Origin: Heterobilharzia americana
Taxonomy: Eukaryota > Platyhelminthes > Trematoda > Strigeidida > Schistosomatidae
Length of the DNA: 64,000 nucleotides
Direction of reading: 5' to 3'
Assembly: GCA_944470555.2 (NCBI GenBank)
Contig: OX104127.1
Location: 54,158,140-54,222,139, forward strand
The notes beneath the pieces were generated by a model, which did not search any database, was not told the DNA's origin, and saw only the letters and a list, made by a program, of their open reading frames with translations. Each line of letters opens with the position of its first letter. Position 1 is the stretch's first letter. Position numbers and translations under genes: made by a program. Shown piece by piece: positions 45,650 through 57,149 of this stretch.

Positions 45650-46690
45650 CTCACTCCTAGACTACCATGCAATATGGTGCCTCGGAGATACATTTAGAAG
45701 TGTGCACTTTGTGCGGCTCATATAATTAACTTCACAGAAACAAGTAACTTTGTAGACATACATTGAGGTGGCCCAAAGAGGCAACTTATCCTCAACGCAC
45801 CCTCAACCAGTTGTTCACTAGAAAAGCTGATGTAGTCAGCCAACTCTTCAGGATCTCTTTTGCCATATCGCCTTTGAGATTAACGTTTAAAAACAAAATC
45901 TTCTTTAGAACTCAGAGTACTTGTTTCATATTCTGTTTTAATTTAAAGTTCTTCTCAGCAGTTCTGAATGGATGCCCATTTTGCATGAGAATCTTCCGTA
46001 ATTTGTCTAATTCATCGTCCATAGTATTACTCGTACACATTCTTCTGACTGTTGAAGATTAAGAATGGATCACATTCCTTTTTCTCCTAAGAGGTACCCA
46101 ACTATGGGAATTCTAGCATTGCCCATTCCATGTAAGCTTCCTATAAATCGATCTCCGAATAGAGTCATTTGGTCTCCTTTTCAATAAAACATCAAGAAAT
46201 TTGAATTCTAAGTTCTCTTCAAATTCTGATATGAAGTTGATCGATGCATGATAGTCATTAAACATCTTGAGTCCGGTCACGATGTCTGTATTTGGATCAA
46301 ACATGATGAATGTATCATTCATATATCTTCTATGTAGGCGTAAACTATCAGCTTTTGAGTGAGGTGTACTATTCTGTAGGCTTGCAATGAAGCAATCAGC
46401 TAGCAGCGGTTAAAGTGGTGACCCCACAGACACCCAATCATTTTGTCCATTAGGCTTACTGTTGAGTTTAAACTGCATGTTGAAAATACGTCTTAGAGGT
46501 AATTCCCTTAAAAAATGCTTTATCATGCTCACATGCAAATTATTACTTTCGAACAAATCACATGGAAAACAGATAGTTTCCGTGAGTGGGACATCATCGT
46601 AAGCGTCATAAGCATGTTCAGTGTACAACGTTGACAAAAAAGCTGTTTCAATTTTCAATATAAAGTTGACAGAAAATTTGAATTAATGAA
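45650..46690 (-). mobile_element. Penelope-like element, RT with motifs B and C
   Basis: Minus strand: VPLTETICFPCDLFESNNL (46,550-46,610), RIFNMQFKLNSK, WVSVGSPL followed by a stop and PLLADCFIASLQ (motif B, 46,380-46,436). RYMNDTFIMFD is motif C (catalytic Asp-Asp reads Asn-Asp) near 46,305-46,335. Then FNDYHASINFISEFEENLEF, FLDVLLKRR and RSIYRKLTWNGQC (46,113-46,260), and a connector DELDKLRKILMQNGHPF at 45,965-46,020. Blocks are collinear in nearly one frame, so this copy is less shuffled than others, but the altered active site and stop make it dead. Confidence 0.75.
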
Positions 46691-46844
46691 TCATTGAATT
46701 ATTTATTTAATCACTAAAGCCTAACAAACAACCAATGAAGGCAACGCGTGGAACGCTTTGCACCAGACAAATTCAATCTTTGTCAATTTTCCCTACAAAC
46801 ATCCTTACATACCAGAAAAACTGATTCCTTGTAATAAATACCAA

Positions 46845-47900
46845 CAACAAGTACCAATTACCATCAGTAGGAGAAATCGAAAGGGAGTAGTCTCCTTCAA
46901 CTACCTACCTAGCTACACACCTACCTACCTACCTACCTACACACCTACATACCCACCTACCTACATACATACCTACCTACCTACCTACCTACCTACCTAC
47001 CTACCTACCGACCTACCTACCTAAATAACTACCTACCGACATACCTACCTACCACACCACACCCACCTACCGACCTACCTACCTACCGACCAACCAATAC
47101 CTACCTAACTACCACCCCACACCCATCTACCACCTAACACATACCTACCTACCTACCTGCAAAGCTACCTACACACCTAACCATCTACCACCCCAAATCT
47201 ACCCACCCACCTAACCATCTAGCCAGCATCGTTTCAACTACAGACAACGGCACACGCACAGCTGAGGATGTAAAAACCAAGATAGGAAAGAAAGTAACAC
47301 AGGCCTTCCTTCACTAATCTGTGAAGATCTACTGCACTCAGCATAAAGCGTGAACAACATTCCGATTCTCAACACTAATCTCAGTCAAGTCAGTACTTCT
47401 ACGTGATGGTTCAGAAACTTGACACGTCACGAAAAGCACCTCCAACAAACTATAGACAATTATCAATAGCTGCCGACTAGCCTCACTCGATACTGGAGAT
47501 GAGATGAGATGAGATCAGATCAGATGGCCGGAAAGAATAATAAGTATAAGCAAGGGGGAATTCACTCCGACTGGCTGTCAACGAACCAACGAGGCAAGTA
47601 ATCATCATCCAACAAATATGCAGAAGATAAAAGTGGAGATGAATTTGATTGGGCATACACTGAGAAGACGATTCGGAGACATCACTAGTCAGACTAGACA
47701 GTCAAGTGGAGAGTAAATGGGATACGATGAGTTTGGCGTCCGAGGTGAGGGTGACATGTAGGAGATGGTGTGACGAAGAAATGAAAGCTTGTGGAGAGTC
47801 GTGGATGCAGGTTGAAAAGACTGTAGAGAAGATAGTGAAATGGCTATGTGCAACTGAATCCCTATGTTCCATTAGGAACCCAAGGGACAAATAATAATCA
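46845..47900 (+). mobile_element. RTE-like LINE 3' fragment with microsatellite (left of palindrome)
   Basis: Starts at the thumb (QQVPITISRRNRKGVVSFNYL at 46,850-46,910), runs into a long degenerate CCTA array, resumes at agccagcatcgtttcaact (47,221), and ends aacccaagggacaaataat at 47,878. From 47,200 onward it is also the outer part of the left palindrome arm. Confidence 0.8.
46905..47220 (+). repeat. degenerate (CCTA)n microsatellite
   Basis: About 315 bp of ctac/cctac/accac units with interruptions (cacacctacc, caccccac). It begins within the F-N-Y-L codons of the RTE frame. The palindrome symmetry ends near 47,200, inside it. Confidence 0.9.
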
Positions 47901-48107
47901 AAATAGTTACATCTATTGCAAGCGTGCTCCTGTTGAAATGTCAAATGAGTATCTGTATTACTCTGTGAAAGATCAATTTTCGTCCTATGCATAAGTTATT
48001 GATTTATTAGGTATTATTGACAACTTTAAGTAATGAATGCAGTAAACAAAACGAAGTCAGCTGCCACCTGCGTTTAGTGACATACATGTACACTGGCTGT
48101 AATTTAG

Positions 48108-48395
48108 TTGACTTTTAATTTGATGGACAAGAGGAACCAGTGGTTAGAGAATCTAGGTGATCACATGGTTCAGAGCCGATGTCAGTGGCGCAGATGTATA
48201 CCGACACACATTATCCTCATCTTAACGACGCTATACCGAATCTCACCACTTTCTCATTCTTCCTTTCTGACTTCTCGTATTTTATATTTCTTTTGACTGA
48301 ATTTTCTTTCCTTCATCTTTCACCTCACTACCTTTCTACTTGATGTACTGATATGAGGTGTGGCAACTCGGATCGTTACGCAGCAATGCCTGTTC
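48108..48395 (+). mobile_element. LINE-2 3' fragment (left arm)
   Basis: The translation RNQWLENLGDHMVQSRCQW and what follows match the end of LINE-2 at 39,340-39,425. The non-coding tail continues to gaggtgtggcaactcgg near 48,375. Mirrored in the right arm. Confidence 0.65.
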
Positions 48396-48574
48396 ATAGG
48401 TTAATCCAAATGGACGGATACAATAAATATGTGATATTTACATGTTTCGAATGACATTTAATGAAGTTTCTGTGAGAATTGGTAACTGATGTGACAAACT
48501 GAATAGGACATGAGAACTAAAAAACGATGTCATTTGATGAAGGTCACCCCGTACCACGAGTTGACAGAAGTTGG

Positions 48575-48790
48575 AAACTGTAAAGCATGCAACTGAACCC
48601 TACGCAGTGGCGGTCGTGAGTTCGTATCATAGCCGGGTCGTAGATGCATACTTTTAAGGAGTCCGATACAATCATGAAACAGCTACCCAATGGTCTCACT
48701 TTTTCAATAATTCTCCAACTTATGTCAGTACATGATGAATACTGCCTTAAAAATAAAGTCCCCATTAACCTTAAAATAAATTTCTGTATA
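48575..48790 (+). repeat. decayed ribozyme SINE (left arm)
   Basis: Has a tRNA-like part (gtggcggtcgtgagttcg), then aaggagtccgatacaatc, atgaaacagctacccaatgg and cttatgtcagtacatgatg, resembling SINE-2. The hammerhead core is unrecognisable (CTGANGA lost, GGACGAAA reads ATCATGAAA). Confidence 0.45.
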
Positions 48791-49008
48791 ACGCTTATCA
48801 AGGACAAGCATTGAGATAGGTATCCTGAAGATATAATGAGAAGCTATGACATGTGGGGTAGATAATTTGGAAGTGAAACGAATGTCAAGTAAAGACATTG
48901 AATGGTAGTTGGGTTACATCGCTAATTGAAAGTAGTAGGAAAGTGTGAATGATTAGATCCCAACTGAGTGGTTTTATGGTTAAAACGCTGACGGCATAGT
49001 TCGGATGT

Positions 49009-49677
49009 CAAGGGTGCTTCCCTGGTGGGTGAGGTTATGGGTTCCTGCCGGTGGGTTTGCAGATCTCTTACGTCAGTTTGTGATGAATATCAATCTGTAA
49101 TCTTACAGATTTCGTTATTACCCACTCGTATGCATTATATCCTAGATACTGTTTCATAGTAAATTTAAGCGATTAGCTCCTTTCCATATACTCTATAGAT
49201 GAGCTTATCTTGCCTGCATGACTGCTACACCATGTACATTTAATACTATCATCATTTCTTCTTGTCTCTTGTACAGGTACCACAATTCAAAGGAAGGTAA
49301 TTCATTTGTAAAGAAACGTTATCCAACGCTCCCAGTACACTATTTCTTTAATAAAATTAAAATTCAGAAATTTAACTTGTAGCAATATCAGATGTTTGAA
49401 TAGTTATGTATTTCAAAAACAACTATTCTGAAATACTTAAATTCACTACTTTGGTAGTTGATACACGATAGAAGGCTTTAAACTCTACACTAGGTTCTAG
49501 TTTCGACAGTCAAGGGTCCAGAAAGGAATGAAAGTTATTGTTTTAATCAAATAGATGTCATTTTGTCATTCATTCAGTCTTCTCACCACTCAAAGCACAT
49601 ATTCGCCTTACAAGAAACTGTTCAACGACATTACGGAGCAATTATTATTATTATTTATCCCATGGGTTCCTAGTGGA
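49009..49677. other. palindrome spacer
   Basis: About 670 bp of non-repeated sequence at the palindrome centre (49,343). It contains a SINE-like stretch at 49,010-49,110 and, at its right edge (49,640-49,677), an isolated RTE 3' tail (plus: attattattattatttatcc, gggttcctagtgg). No gene. Confidence 0.6.
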
Positions 49678-49895
49678 ACATCTGAACTATGCTGTGAGCG
49701 TTTTAACCATAAAACCACTCAGTTGGGATCTAATCATTCACACTTTCCTACTACTTTCAATTAGCGATGTAACCCAACTACCATTCAATGTCTTTACTTG
49801 ACATTCGTTTCACTTCCAAATTATCTACCCCACATGTCATAGCTTCTCATTATATCTTCAGGATACCTATCTCAATGCTTGTCCTTGATAAGCGT

Positions 49896-50111
49896 TATAC
49901 AGAAATTTATTTTAAGGTTAATGGGGACTTTATTTTTAAGGCAGTATTCATCATGTACTGACATAAGTTGGAGAATTATTGAAAAAGTGAGACCATTGGG
50001 TAGCTGTTTCATGATTGTATCGGACTCCTTAAAAGTATGCATCTACGACCCGGCTATGATACGAACTCACGACCGCCACTGCGTAGGGTTCAGTTGCATG
50101 CTTTACAGTTT
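49896..50111 (-). repeat. decayed ribozyme SINE (right arm)
   Basis: Mirror copy of 48,575-48,790. Confidence 0.45.
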
Positions 50112-50290
50112 CCAACTTCTGTCAACTCGTGGTACGGGGTGACCTTCATCAAATGACATCGTTTTTTAGTTCTCATGTCCTATTCAGTTTGTCACATCAG
50201 TTACCAATTCTCACAGAAACTTCATTAAATGTCATTCGAAACATGTAAATATCACATATTTATTGTATCCGTCCATTTGGATTAACCTAT

Positions 50291-50578
50291 GAACAGGCAT
50301 TGCTGCGTAACGATCCGAGTTGCCACACCTCATATCAGTACATCAAGTAGAAAGGTAGTGAGGTGAAAGATGAAGGAAAGAAAATTCAGTCAAAAGAAAT
50401 ATAAAATACGAGAAGTCAGAAAGGAAGAATGAGAAAGTGGTGAGATTCGGTATAGCGTCGTTAAGATGAGGATAATGTGTGTCGGTATACATCTGCGCCA
50501 CTGACATCGGCTCTGAACCATGTGATCACCTAGATTCTCTAACCACTGGTTCCTCTTGTCCATCAAATTAAAAGTCAA
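50291..50578 (-). mobile_element. LINE-2 3' fragment (right arm)
   Basis: Mirror copy of 48,108-48,395 with the same translation on the minus strand. Confidence 0.65.
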
Positions 50579-50785
50579 CTAAATTACAGCCAGTGTACAT
50601 GTATGTCACTAAACGCAGGTGGCAGCTGACTTCGTTTTGTTTACTGCATTCATTACTTAAAGTTGTCAATAATACCTAATAAATCAATAACTTATGCATA
50701 GGACGAAAATTGATCTTTCACAGAGTAATACAGATACTCATTTGACATTTCAACAGGAGCACGCTTGCAATAGATGTAACTATTT

Positions 50786-53700
50786 TGATTATTATTTGTC
50801 CCTTGGGTTCCTAATGGAACATAGGGATTCAGTTGCACATAGCCATTTCACTATCTTCTCTACAGTCTTTTCAACCTGCATCCACGACTCTCCACAAGCT
50901 TTCATTTCTTCGTCACACCATCTCCTACATGTCACCCTCACCTCGGACGCCAAACTCATCGTATCCCATTTACTCTCCACTTGACTGTCTAGTCTGACTA
51001 GTGATGTCTCCGAATCGTCTTCTCAGTGTATGCCCAATCAAATTCATCTCCACTTTTATCTTCTGCATATTTGTTGGATGATGATTACTTGCCTCGTTGG
51101 TTCGTTGACAGCCAGTCGGAGTGAATTCCCCCTTGCTTATACTTATTATTCTTTCCGGCCATCTGATCTGATCTCATCTCATCTCATCTCCAGTATCGAG
51201 TGAGGCTAGTCGGCAGCTATTGATAATTGTCTATAGTTTGTTGGAGGTGCTTTTCGTGACGTGTCAAGTTTCTGAACCATCACGTAGAAGTACTGACTTG
51301 ACTGAGATTAGTGTTGAGAATCGGAATGTTGTTCACGCTTTATGCTGAGTGCAGTAGATCTTCACAGATTAGTGAAGGAAGGCCTGTGTTACTTTCTTTC
51401 CTATCTTGGTTTTTACATCCTCAGCTGTGCGTGTGCCGTTGTCTGTAGTTGAAACGATGCTGGCTAGATGGTTAGGTGGGTGGGTAGGTTTGCAGGTAGG
51501 TGGGTAGGTTTGCAGGTAGATAGGTAGGTAGGTAGGTAGGTAGGTAGGTATGTGTAGGTGGTAGATGGGTGTGGGGTGGTAGGTTGGTGTGGCATGATAA
51601 GTAGGTAGGTCGGTAGGTGGGTGTGGGTTGGTAGATATGTAGGTGTGGTGTGGTAGGTAGGTAGGTAGTTATGTAGGTATGGGTTGGTCGGTAGGTATGT
51701 CGGTAGGTAGGTATTTAGGTAGGTGTGGGTTGGTAGGTGGGTAGGTAGGTGTGAGGTGGTAAGTACGTAGGTAGGTAGTTATGTAGTGAGGTTGGTGAAT
51801 GGGAAAACTTGGTTTACATTACTCTTGCTGACGACAATTGTTGCTTGTTGTTTATTTTGTCTGAGTATCTTCATCACCTTTCTCTTCTCTACGGCCACCT
51901 GAAAGAACTCCTGTCTTCCATCTTCACTCTGCCTCTTTTGTCAACTTGTCTGTGTTTGACTGTGGATCTTTTATTTTGGCTGCAGGGAATTAGATATAAA
52001 TCATCATCGGTAGCGAAATCCTAGTCTTATTCTGAAGTCTTTTCCTCGATCAAACATGCTATACCCATCTCCTCACTCCTCACGGTTGGCTGCATGATCC
52101 AGTCCAGTCAAGTCAACCACAATCAGGATGATCATCGGCGATAGTAGGCGGTAACTTTGTCTTACTCCTTCCTGTCTTCACTTCAAAGCAATCACTGAGC
52201 TCTCCATTGTCAATCACTCGGAATGTAGCACCATCATACAGCACATACCTGTTGAATGAGGTTGATATAGGTTTGTGGCACTGAAACTGCAGTGTTATAG
52301 CAGCTGCCTGACAAATTACTTTTCCCTCCACACTACTGAAGGCCTCTTCAAGGTCGATGAAGTTGAGTTTGAGTTGAGTTAATTGCCATTCAATGCTCTG
52401 TTCTATGATGATGTGTAGCGTGGCGTTGCAATTTGATCCACACATGATTTGTTCCTCCTCAAGACAGTCAGTCAGTCAGTCACATCGTTCCGGTCGTACT
52501 CCAGTTGAATCCAGAGAATTTTCATTCTAGTCTTTCCAGGATGATACGGCTTGATATTTTGCTTGCTTTGGGTGTACAGAAGCATGATTCCCTGCAAGTT
52601 CTTGCAAAGACTTTGGTCTCCATTCTTTGAGAATTTGACGAGGTGGCCCTTCTTCCAATCTATGGACAGACACCTTCCCTTCCTTTCTTCCTTCCAAACC
52701 TTCTGCAATAGTGGTGTGGTGTGAGCATGTCCTCCGTTGTCTCTGTATCTGTTTTCAGTGCGTCTGGTGGGATTCCATCTGGTCGTGCTGCTTGCCCAGA
52801 TTTCAGCAACTTCATGGCGTGGCGTTCAGGACTTCACTTCTCCTTTTGTCGGAGGGTTTGTGTTCACTGGTAGTTTAATTCTGTGACTGGGCTGCTGGTT
52901 ATATTTTCGGACGAGTTGCAGCTGGTGGTGGTGGTGGTTGATTCTTCAGTTTTTTGAAGTGGTCAGCCCATTGTTTCCTTTGGTTCTAATCTTTGATAAT
53001 TAGGCTTCCTTCATTAATTTTCGTTGTTTTCATCTGCGTTGGTCTCTTCCCTACCAGATAGTAACTTGTTTATTAGGTATAGTGTTGTCAGGTCTCTGTC
53101 TCTGTTACCTGCAGCCTGTTCTGCTTCAGTTGCCAGTGTATCGTGTGAGTGCCTTTTGTCCTTGCATGCACTCCTCTTCACTTCTTTGTCCAGTGTAGTG
53201 TTTTATTGGCTGTGCTCAGTTCCTCTTTTCGTTGTTCATCATTGAACTACACTGCACCGGTTCATCTTTTGCTTCACGATCTCCCTCTCCTCCCTCCTTC
53301 AGCTTCTATGTGTCCATTGGAATCCGTTTCGTGTTCCTTTCTAATACGGTTACGCAGGTTTCCTCCCGCATCTCTGTCATAGAGTCCTAGGGTTATTCCA
53401 TGCAGGTTCCTTTAGGGATGTAACTCAATGTCTCCCATTTTGTTCTGATGGCTGACTGACGCGAAGATATCCTTTGTAGTTTTGTCCTTCACTTTCTGTT
53501 CTGGGCATTGAACTTGAATTCAGGTCTATCACCAACTTCCTTGAAGGCTTTCAACTTCATGATGAAGGTAGGTTCGTTGCACTAGATAGTGATTGGTGTG
53601 AACCTACATCTGCTCCTCTTCTTGATCATGTGTTGAGTAGACTGAGTCTCCACTTTCTTCAGATTGAAGTGAAGTCGGTCTGATTTTTGTGTGTCCTGGT

Positions 53701-54625
53701 GTCTGGTGAAATCCATGTCACTCGCTTTGTGAATATGCTTGTGTTTGTACACACTGCCTTCAATCATCAAATCGTTGAGTGTCCAGAAGTCTGGAAACAA
53801 TTCCTCATTCCCATTCACCATTTCACCGAGCGCTTCTGGACTCATTATTGGTTCTCTTCCTGTGTTGTCCGCTCCCAACTTGGCATTCATGTCGCCCCAC
53901 GCTTATTAAAATTTTGATGTCGCTATCTGAGGTGGGATCTTGTCCAGTGCTGATCGCAGTTGTCGATCGAATTCCTCCTTCTCCTCTTGATATGCATTAT
54001 TTGTAAGTGCGTAGCATATCATTGTACGATTGTGACTTTACTCCCTTTCGATTTGAATCTTGCTGTCACTATCCTGATCTTGGAGGAGATTAGCTCCTGC
54101 TGCATGATAGCCTTCTATGGTCTTGGAGATATCATGATAGCGACTCGAAAACTCAGTGTGCTCGTGGTTGTCGTGCGGGTGACACTATCGCAGTAAATTA
54201 TTGACTCTTCAGTTGACAGTTTCAAGAGTCCACTTCCATTCCATCCGCAGATTCATCGCAAATTCCTAACACTTCTATCCCGTACCCCCTCATCTCTTTT
54301 GCAGCTTGGGGAGCCTTGGTAGGTTCATACACGGTGGGGACATTCCCTGTTTCCATTCTTACTTTCGCTTCCGTTGAGAGGAGACACATCTGCTAATTGG
54401 CTCCCCGAAGACTTTTATTAGCCGTTGTCATTTCATCTCTCCAATTCCAGGGAGGGATAAGTTTGTTTTTTATATTTTCTTTTTTGCTTTGAAGTTTGTT
54501 TAGCGGTTGGATTGGTTTTCCGGGGTAGATTTGGTATCCCTATGCCCAACCTTCCCTCTTTATCCGGGCTTAGGACCGGCTAGTAACTAATGAACTAGTT
54601 AACCAGGTGAGGTTAGTAAAATATA
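50786..54625 (-). mobile_element. RTE-like LINE copy R15, longest span
   Basis: Minus strand, 5' end near 54,620 (gcccggataaagagggaag). Endonuclease blocks: MNAKLGADNTGREP near 53,870 and a VRMETGNVPTVYEPTKA-type start near 54,340. RT blocks: LQKVWKEERKGR, WKKGHLVKFSKNGDQSLCKNLQGIMLL (52,600-52,700), LNFIDLEEAFSSVEGKVIC (52,330), and RYVLYDGATFRVIDNGELSDCFEVKTG (52,170-52,250). A (GGTA)n-type array (51,478-51,787) follows, then the C-terminal region to the tail at 50,786. At about 3.8 kb it retains both element ends, but many frameshifts make it dead. Its 3' 700 bp is shared with the palindrome. Confidence 0.8.
51478..51787 (-). repeat. degenerate (CCTA)n-type microsatellite
   Basis: Plus strand: about 310 bp of ggtaggtagg units with gtgtgg and ggttgg interruptions, at the same RTE position as 46,905-47,220. 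Unit order differs from the left array, so it lies outside the palindrome symmetry. Confidence 0.9.
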
Positions 54626-55784
54626 GGCGATTATATTCTGAACCAGTAGGTCGATGCCAATGTACTTTTAGCTGGACTTGATGGTCATGAGTTTGATGAG
54701 TGGCCAGGTCATGTGTACGCACTGGTGAGAAATCCCACAACAGAGAGAAGCATTTGTACAGTGCTTTTAGGTTTCCAGTTGCTCTCCAATTTTTATCATT
54801 CTGTGTTGAATAACACCTGAAAAATGATGGTTATAACAGTTTTCTAGCTCAAACTAAGGGACTAAATAGTTGTCTTTTGTCAGAATGGATATGATTTAGT
54901 GACTAGTAATTGATAAATACGTTTGATCATAAACTTTAAGGATTATAAAACTCATGCAATATTCTTAAATTTCTTGGTGTTGAGTACCTATGAAACTTAA
55001 CCAGTCTATCTATAGACACATATAGTAGGTATTAGGATGTATTAAGAACCGATTGTCAGAACTATGATTATATATATCCTTCAAGGAACACATTTATTTA
55101 TAATTCTCAACAGTATTAGGGCTATTGGTTTAGAAATTATCACTTCATGATGAAACTGACGAGGTATTCTCTAATTCATGGGTAGAAAAAAAATTTAAGA
55201 TCAATCCTTTTTAGTAAACAGTATTCAATGTTGAATATTTCTTAGATAAGTTCTTGCGTGATGAGTACGATCTACAAACATGTTATAGTGGGTAAAAAAT
55301 CACTTTATATTAGCCTAACATTATCATGGTATAGTCAAGTGTATGTAATTGTATTTGACTAGTAAAGAAGTCTAAGGAATTTCAGGATATGAAGAGTTTA
55401 TTCCTCTCCTATAAAACAGGAATCGTTCTGATATTAGTTTACAATAATAAGGAACCTTTTCAAAGACTTAAATAAATGATATTTCTTGAGCTCTATGAAT
55501 TATCTCATTTGCAAACTATTTCAAAGCAAGATTATTAAAAATGTGAATATTTTTATCATTATAATTATTGAGTATTCCTTTATATTCTACTTATTTATAT
55601 TGTTCTCCGTTATATAATTAATAAACATATTTCCGTCGATAAGCAGAGAACTTTATTCAGACTGCAAACAGTAACTTGACTGATGTATACTTTCAAAAAA
55701 GTTCTGATACTACGACAACAAAGCACCTTATCATAAAGCTATCAAGATATGTAAGACGTGAATTTCAACCTTTCCTTTTTATAC
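54626..55784. other. no gene seen; AT-rich, one SINE-like scrap
   Basis: At 54,640-54,840 a badly decayed SINE-2-like stretch may be present (cagtgcttttaggtttcc). The rest is AT-rich with no open frame of interest. Confidence 0.4.
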
Positions 55785-55929
55785 TATTTATTGACATACT
55801 TGTTATTCTCCATTGTCTTGTTGGATCGAATTGATCCACCTCTATTGGCATATGGGCTCCTATGCAGATGTATCGATACTACCTCAATGTTATTTGTGAT
55901 TATTTGGTTGTTCGTGGCTAGGCAGAAGA

Positions 55930-55978
55930 ATCCACGACGCATATTTCGTCCTACTTAGGACTCACTCGTCAGCTGAAT
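55930..55978 (-). ncRNA. hammerhead ribozyme (Sm-alpha) with 4-nt core insertion
   Basis: Minus strand: ATTCAG, CTGACGAGTGA (consensus CTGACGA with an extra GTGA or CGAG), GTCC/GGAC loop TAAGTA, GAAA, TATGCG, TC. Stem III no longer pairs as a palindrome. Probably inactive. Confidence 0.6.
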
Positions 55979-56338
55979 ATACCTACACCCCAATGATATT
56001 ATTCCCACTGGGACTCGAACCTAACACCCATCGCTTCAAACACCAAGGTGTTATCCACTATCCCACTGAGGAACGATAGTTCAACCAAATCATCACAATT
56101 AACATTCAGGCAATATCGAGGCATCCACATAGGAGCCCATATGCCAATAGACATCAAACAATTCGATCCAACAGAACAACGAAGAATGACAAGTATGTCA
56201 ATAAATAGTAATAACTACCACCCGTTGTACAAGAAGCTGCTATCGTTCCTCAGTGGGATAGTGGATAATGCCTTGGCGTTTGGAGTGATCGGTACGAGGT
56301 TTGAGTCTCAGTAGGAACAACATCATTGGGGTGTAGGT

Positions 56339-56391
56339 ACATCCAGCTGACGAGTCCAAAATAGAACAAAGCGTGCATCCCGAATTCTTCT
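56339..56391 (+). ncRNA. decayed hammerhead ribozyme (Sm-alpha)
   Basis: ACATCCAG, CTGACGA, GTCC, then AGAACAAAG where the consensus has GGACGAAAC. The CTGACGA part is intact without insertion, but GAAA is lost. Confidence 0.6.
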
Positions 56392-56584
56392 GCTAGCCAC
56401 AAGCAACCAAATTATCATAATTAACTTTCCTCTTATTGTTATTAGTGTTATTGCTTTTATCATTCCGTCGTTGATTGGACCGAATAGATTTGTCTGTATT
56501 GGCACATGGGATCTTATGAGGATGCCTCAATATTACCTGTATCCTGATTATAGTAATGATGGATGGTGGCTAGCATTGAAATAG

Positions 56585-56634
56585 AGGATGCCCATTTCAT
56601 CTCATTAAAGACTCATCAGTTACATGTACCTGCC
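56585..56634 (-). ncRNA. hammerhead ribozyme (Sm-alpha), weakened
   Basis: Minus strand: CTGATGA, GTCT loop GAGAT, GAAA, TGGGCA, TC. The core is intact, but stem II is short and helix I (ATGTAA against CTCTAT) is poor. Confidence 0.5.
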
Positions 56635-56706
56635 GGCTACCAGTGGGTGATGTTGTTCCCGAGTCCAAGTCCCAGTGGGAACAACATCACTCACTGGGAA
56701 GCAGGC

Positions 56707-56757
56707 ACATCCAGCTGATGAGTTCCAATTAGGACGAAATGCACATCCTGGATTCCA
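56707..56757 (+). ncRNA. type I hammerhead ribozyme (Sm-alpha), nearly intact
   Basis: ACATCCAG, CTGATGA, GTTCC loop AATTA GGAC (one bulged U), GAAA, TGCACA, TC, CTGGAT. The core has no insertion and helix I is perfect. Activity is plausible. Confidence 0.7.
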
Positions 56758-57149
56758 CTGCTAGCCACTAACCATCATTACTTTCCTCTTATTGTTGTGA
56801 TAGTGTTGTTAAAAATCTTGGGTCTTTAGAACAAAAACATGTTACATGAAATAACGTTATGATGCAATAAGAGTGATACTACTTCAAGTTGAAACAACGT
56901 GGAAATGTTTTTTATCTTAGCATCATAACAAGAGTGGAAAGGTATTAGATTCTTTTTAACAAATTTTTACTGGTTAAAATCTTACATGGATGAATAGGTG
57001 GAAAACTGTTCCAAAAGGTACAATTTGGATGAAATATTTGTAGTAGTAATGGTTTTACGTAATTGGAGCATGTGAAAATAAATGAAGATTCGAAATCTAC
57101 GATTGACAGTGAGACGGCGAATTTTGAGGGATTTGTGGGGATTTGGAAA

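Larger units (their letters stand above)
47200..49008. repeat. left arm of a 1.8 kb-arm palindrome
   Basis: Positions p and 98,686-p are complementary throughout, with no indel. Three unrelated open frames confirm it: 48,108-48,296 mirrors 50,390-50,578, 47,702-47,992 mirrors 50,694-50,984, and 48,544-48,807 mirrors 49,879-50,142, each with identical translation. The stretches I compared base by base were identical, apart from three mismatches in the last 18 bp near the inner end. Contents: an RTE 3' end, unique sequence, a LINE-2 3' end and a SINE remnant. Confidence 0.9.
49678..51486. repeat. right arm of the 1.8 kb-arm palindrome
   Basis: Inverted copy of 47,200-49,008. The outer part (50,786-51,486) is the 3' end of the RTE copy that continues to 54,625. 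Symmetry is lost near 51,486, inside the GGTA-type microsatellite. Confidence 0.9.
55785..56420. repeat. Sm-alpha double unit, left arm of second inverted repeat
   Basis: Composite of a minus-strand Sm-alpha (ribozyme at 55,930, tRNA-like head to about 56,085) and a plus-strand Sm-alpha (head at about 56,255-56,325, ribozyme at 56,339). They are joined through the block ggcaatatcgaggcatccac ... ccgttgtacaagaagctgc. Positions p and 115,803-p are complementary to 59,383-60,018. The embedded 85-88 residue open frame is an accident of this repeat. Confidence 0.75.
56421..56810. repeat. Sm-alpha foldback pair without tRNA heads
   Basis: Minus-strand flank and ribozyme (56,585-56,634), then a tight hairpin (gtgggtgatgttgttccc and its complement gggaacaacatcactcac), then a plus-strand ribozyme (56,707-56,757). 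Both heads are lost at the centre, leaving a near-palindrome of about 190 bp. Confidence 0.7.

Noticed and set aside
48108..51000. Three frames present twice with identical translation, possibly duplicated genes
   Set aside because: They are short, overlap known LINE/SINE debris, and are duplicated only because of the palindrome.
56048..56314. Conserved 88-residue frame found again at 59,378-59,755 (-)
   Set aside because: It spans Sm-alpha tRNA-like heads and spacer in antisense, and its conservation is explained by the inverted repeat.
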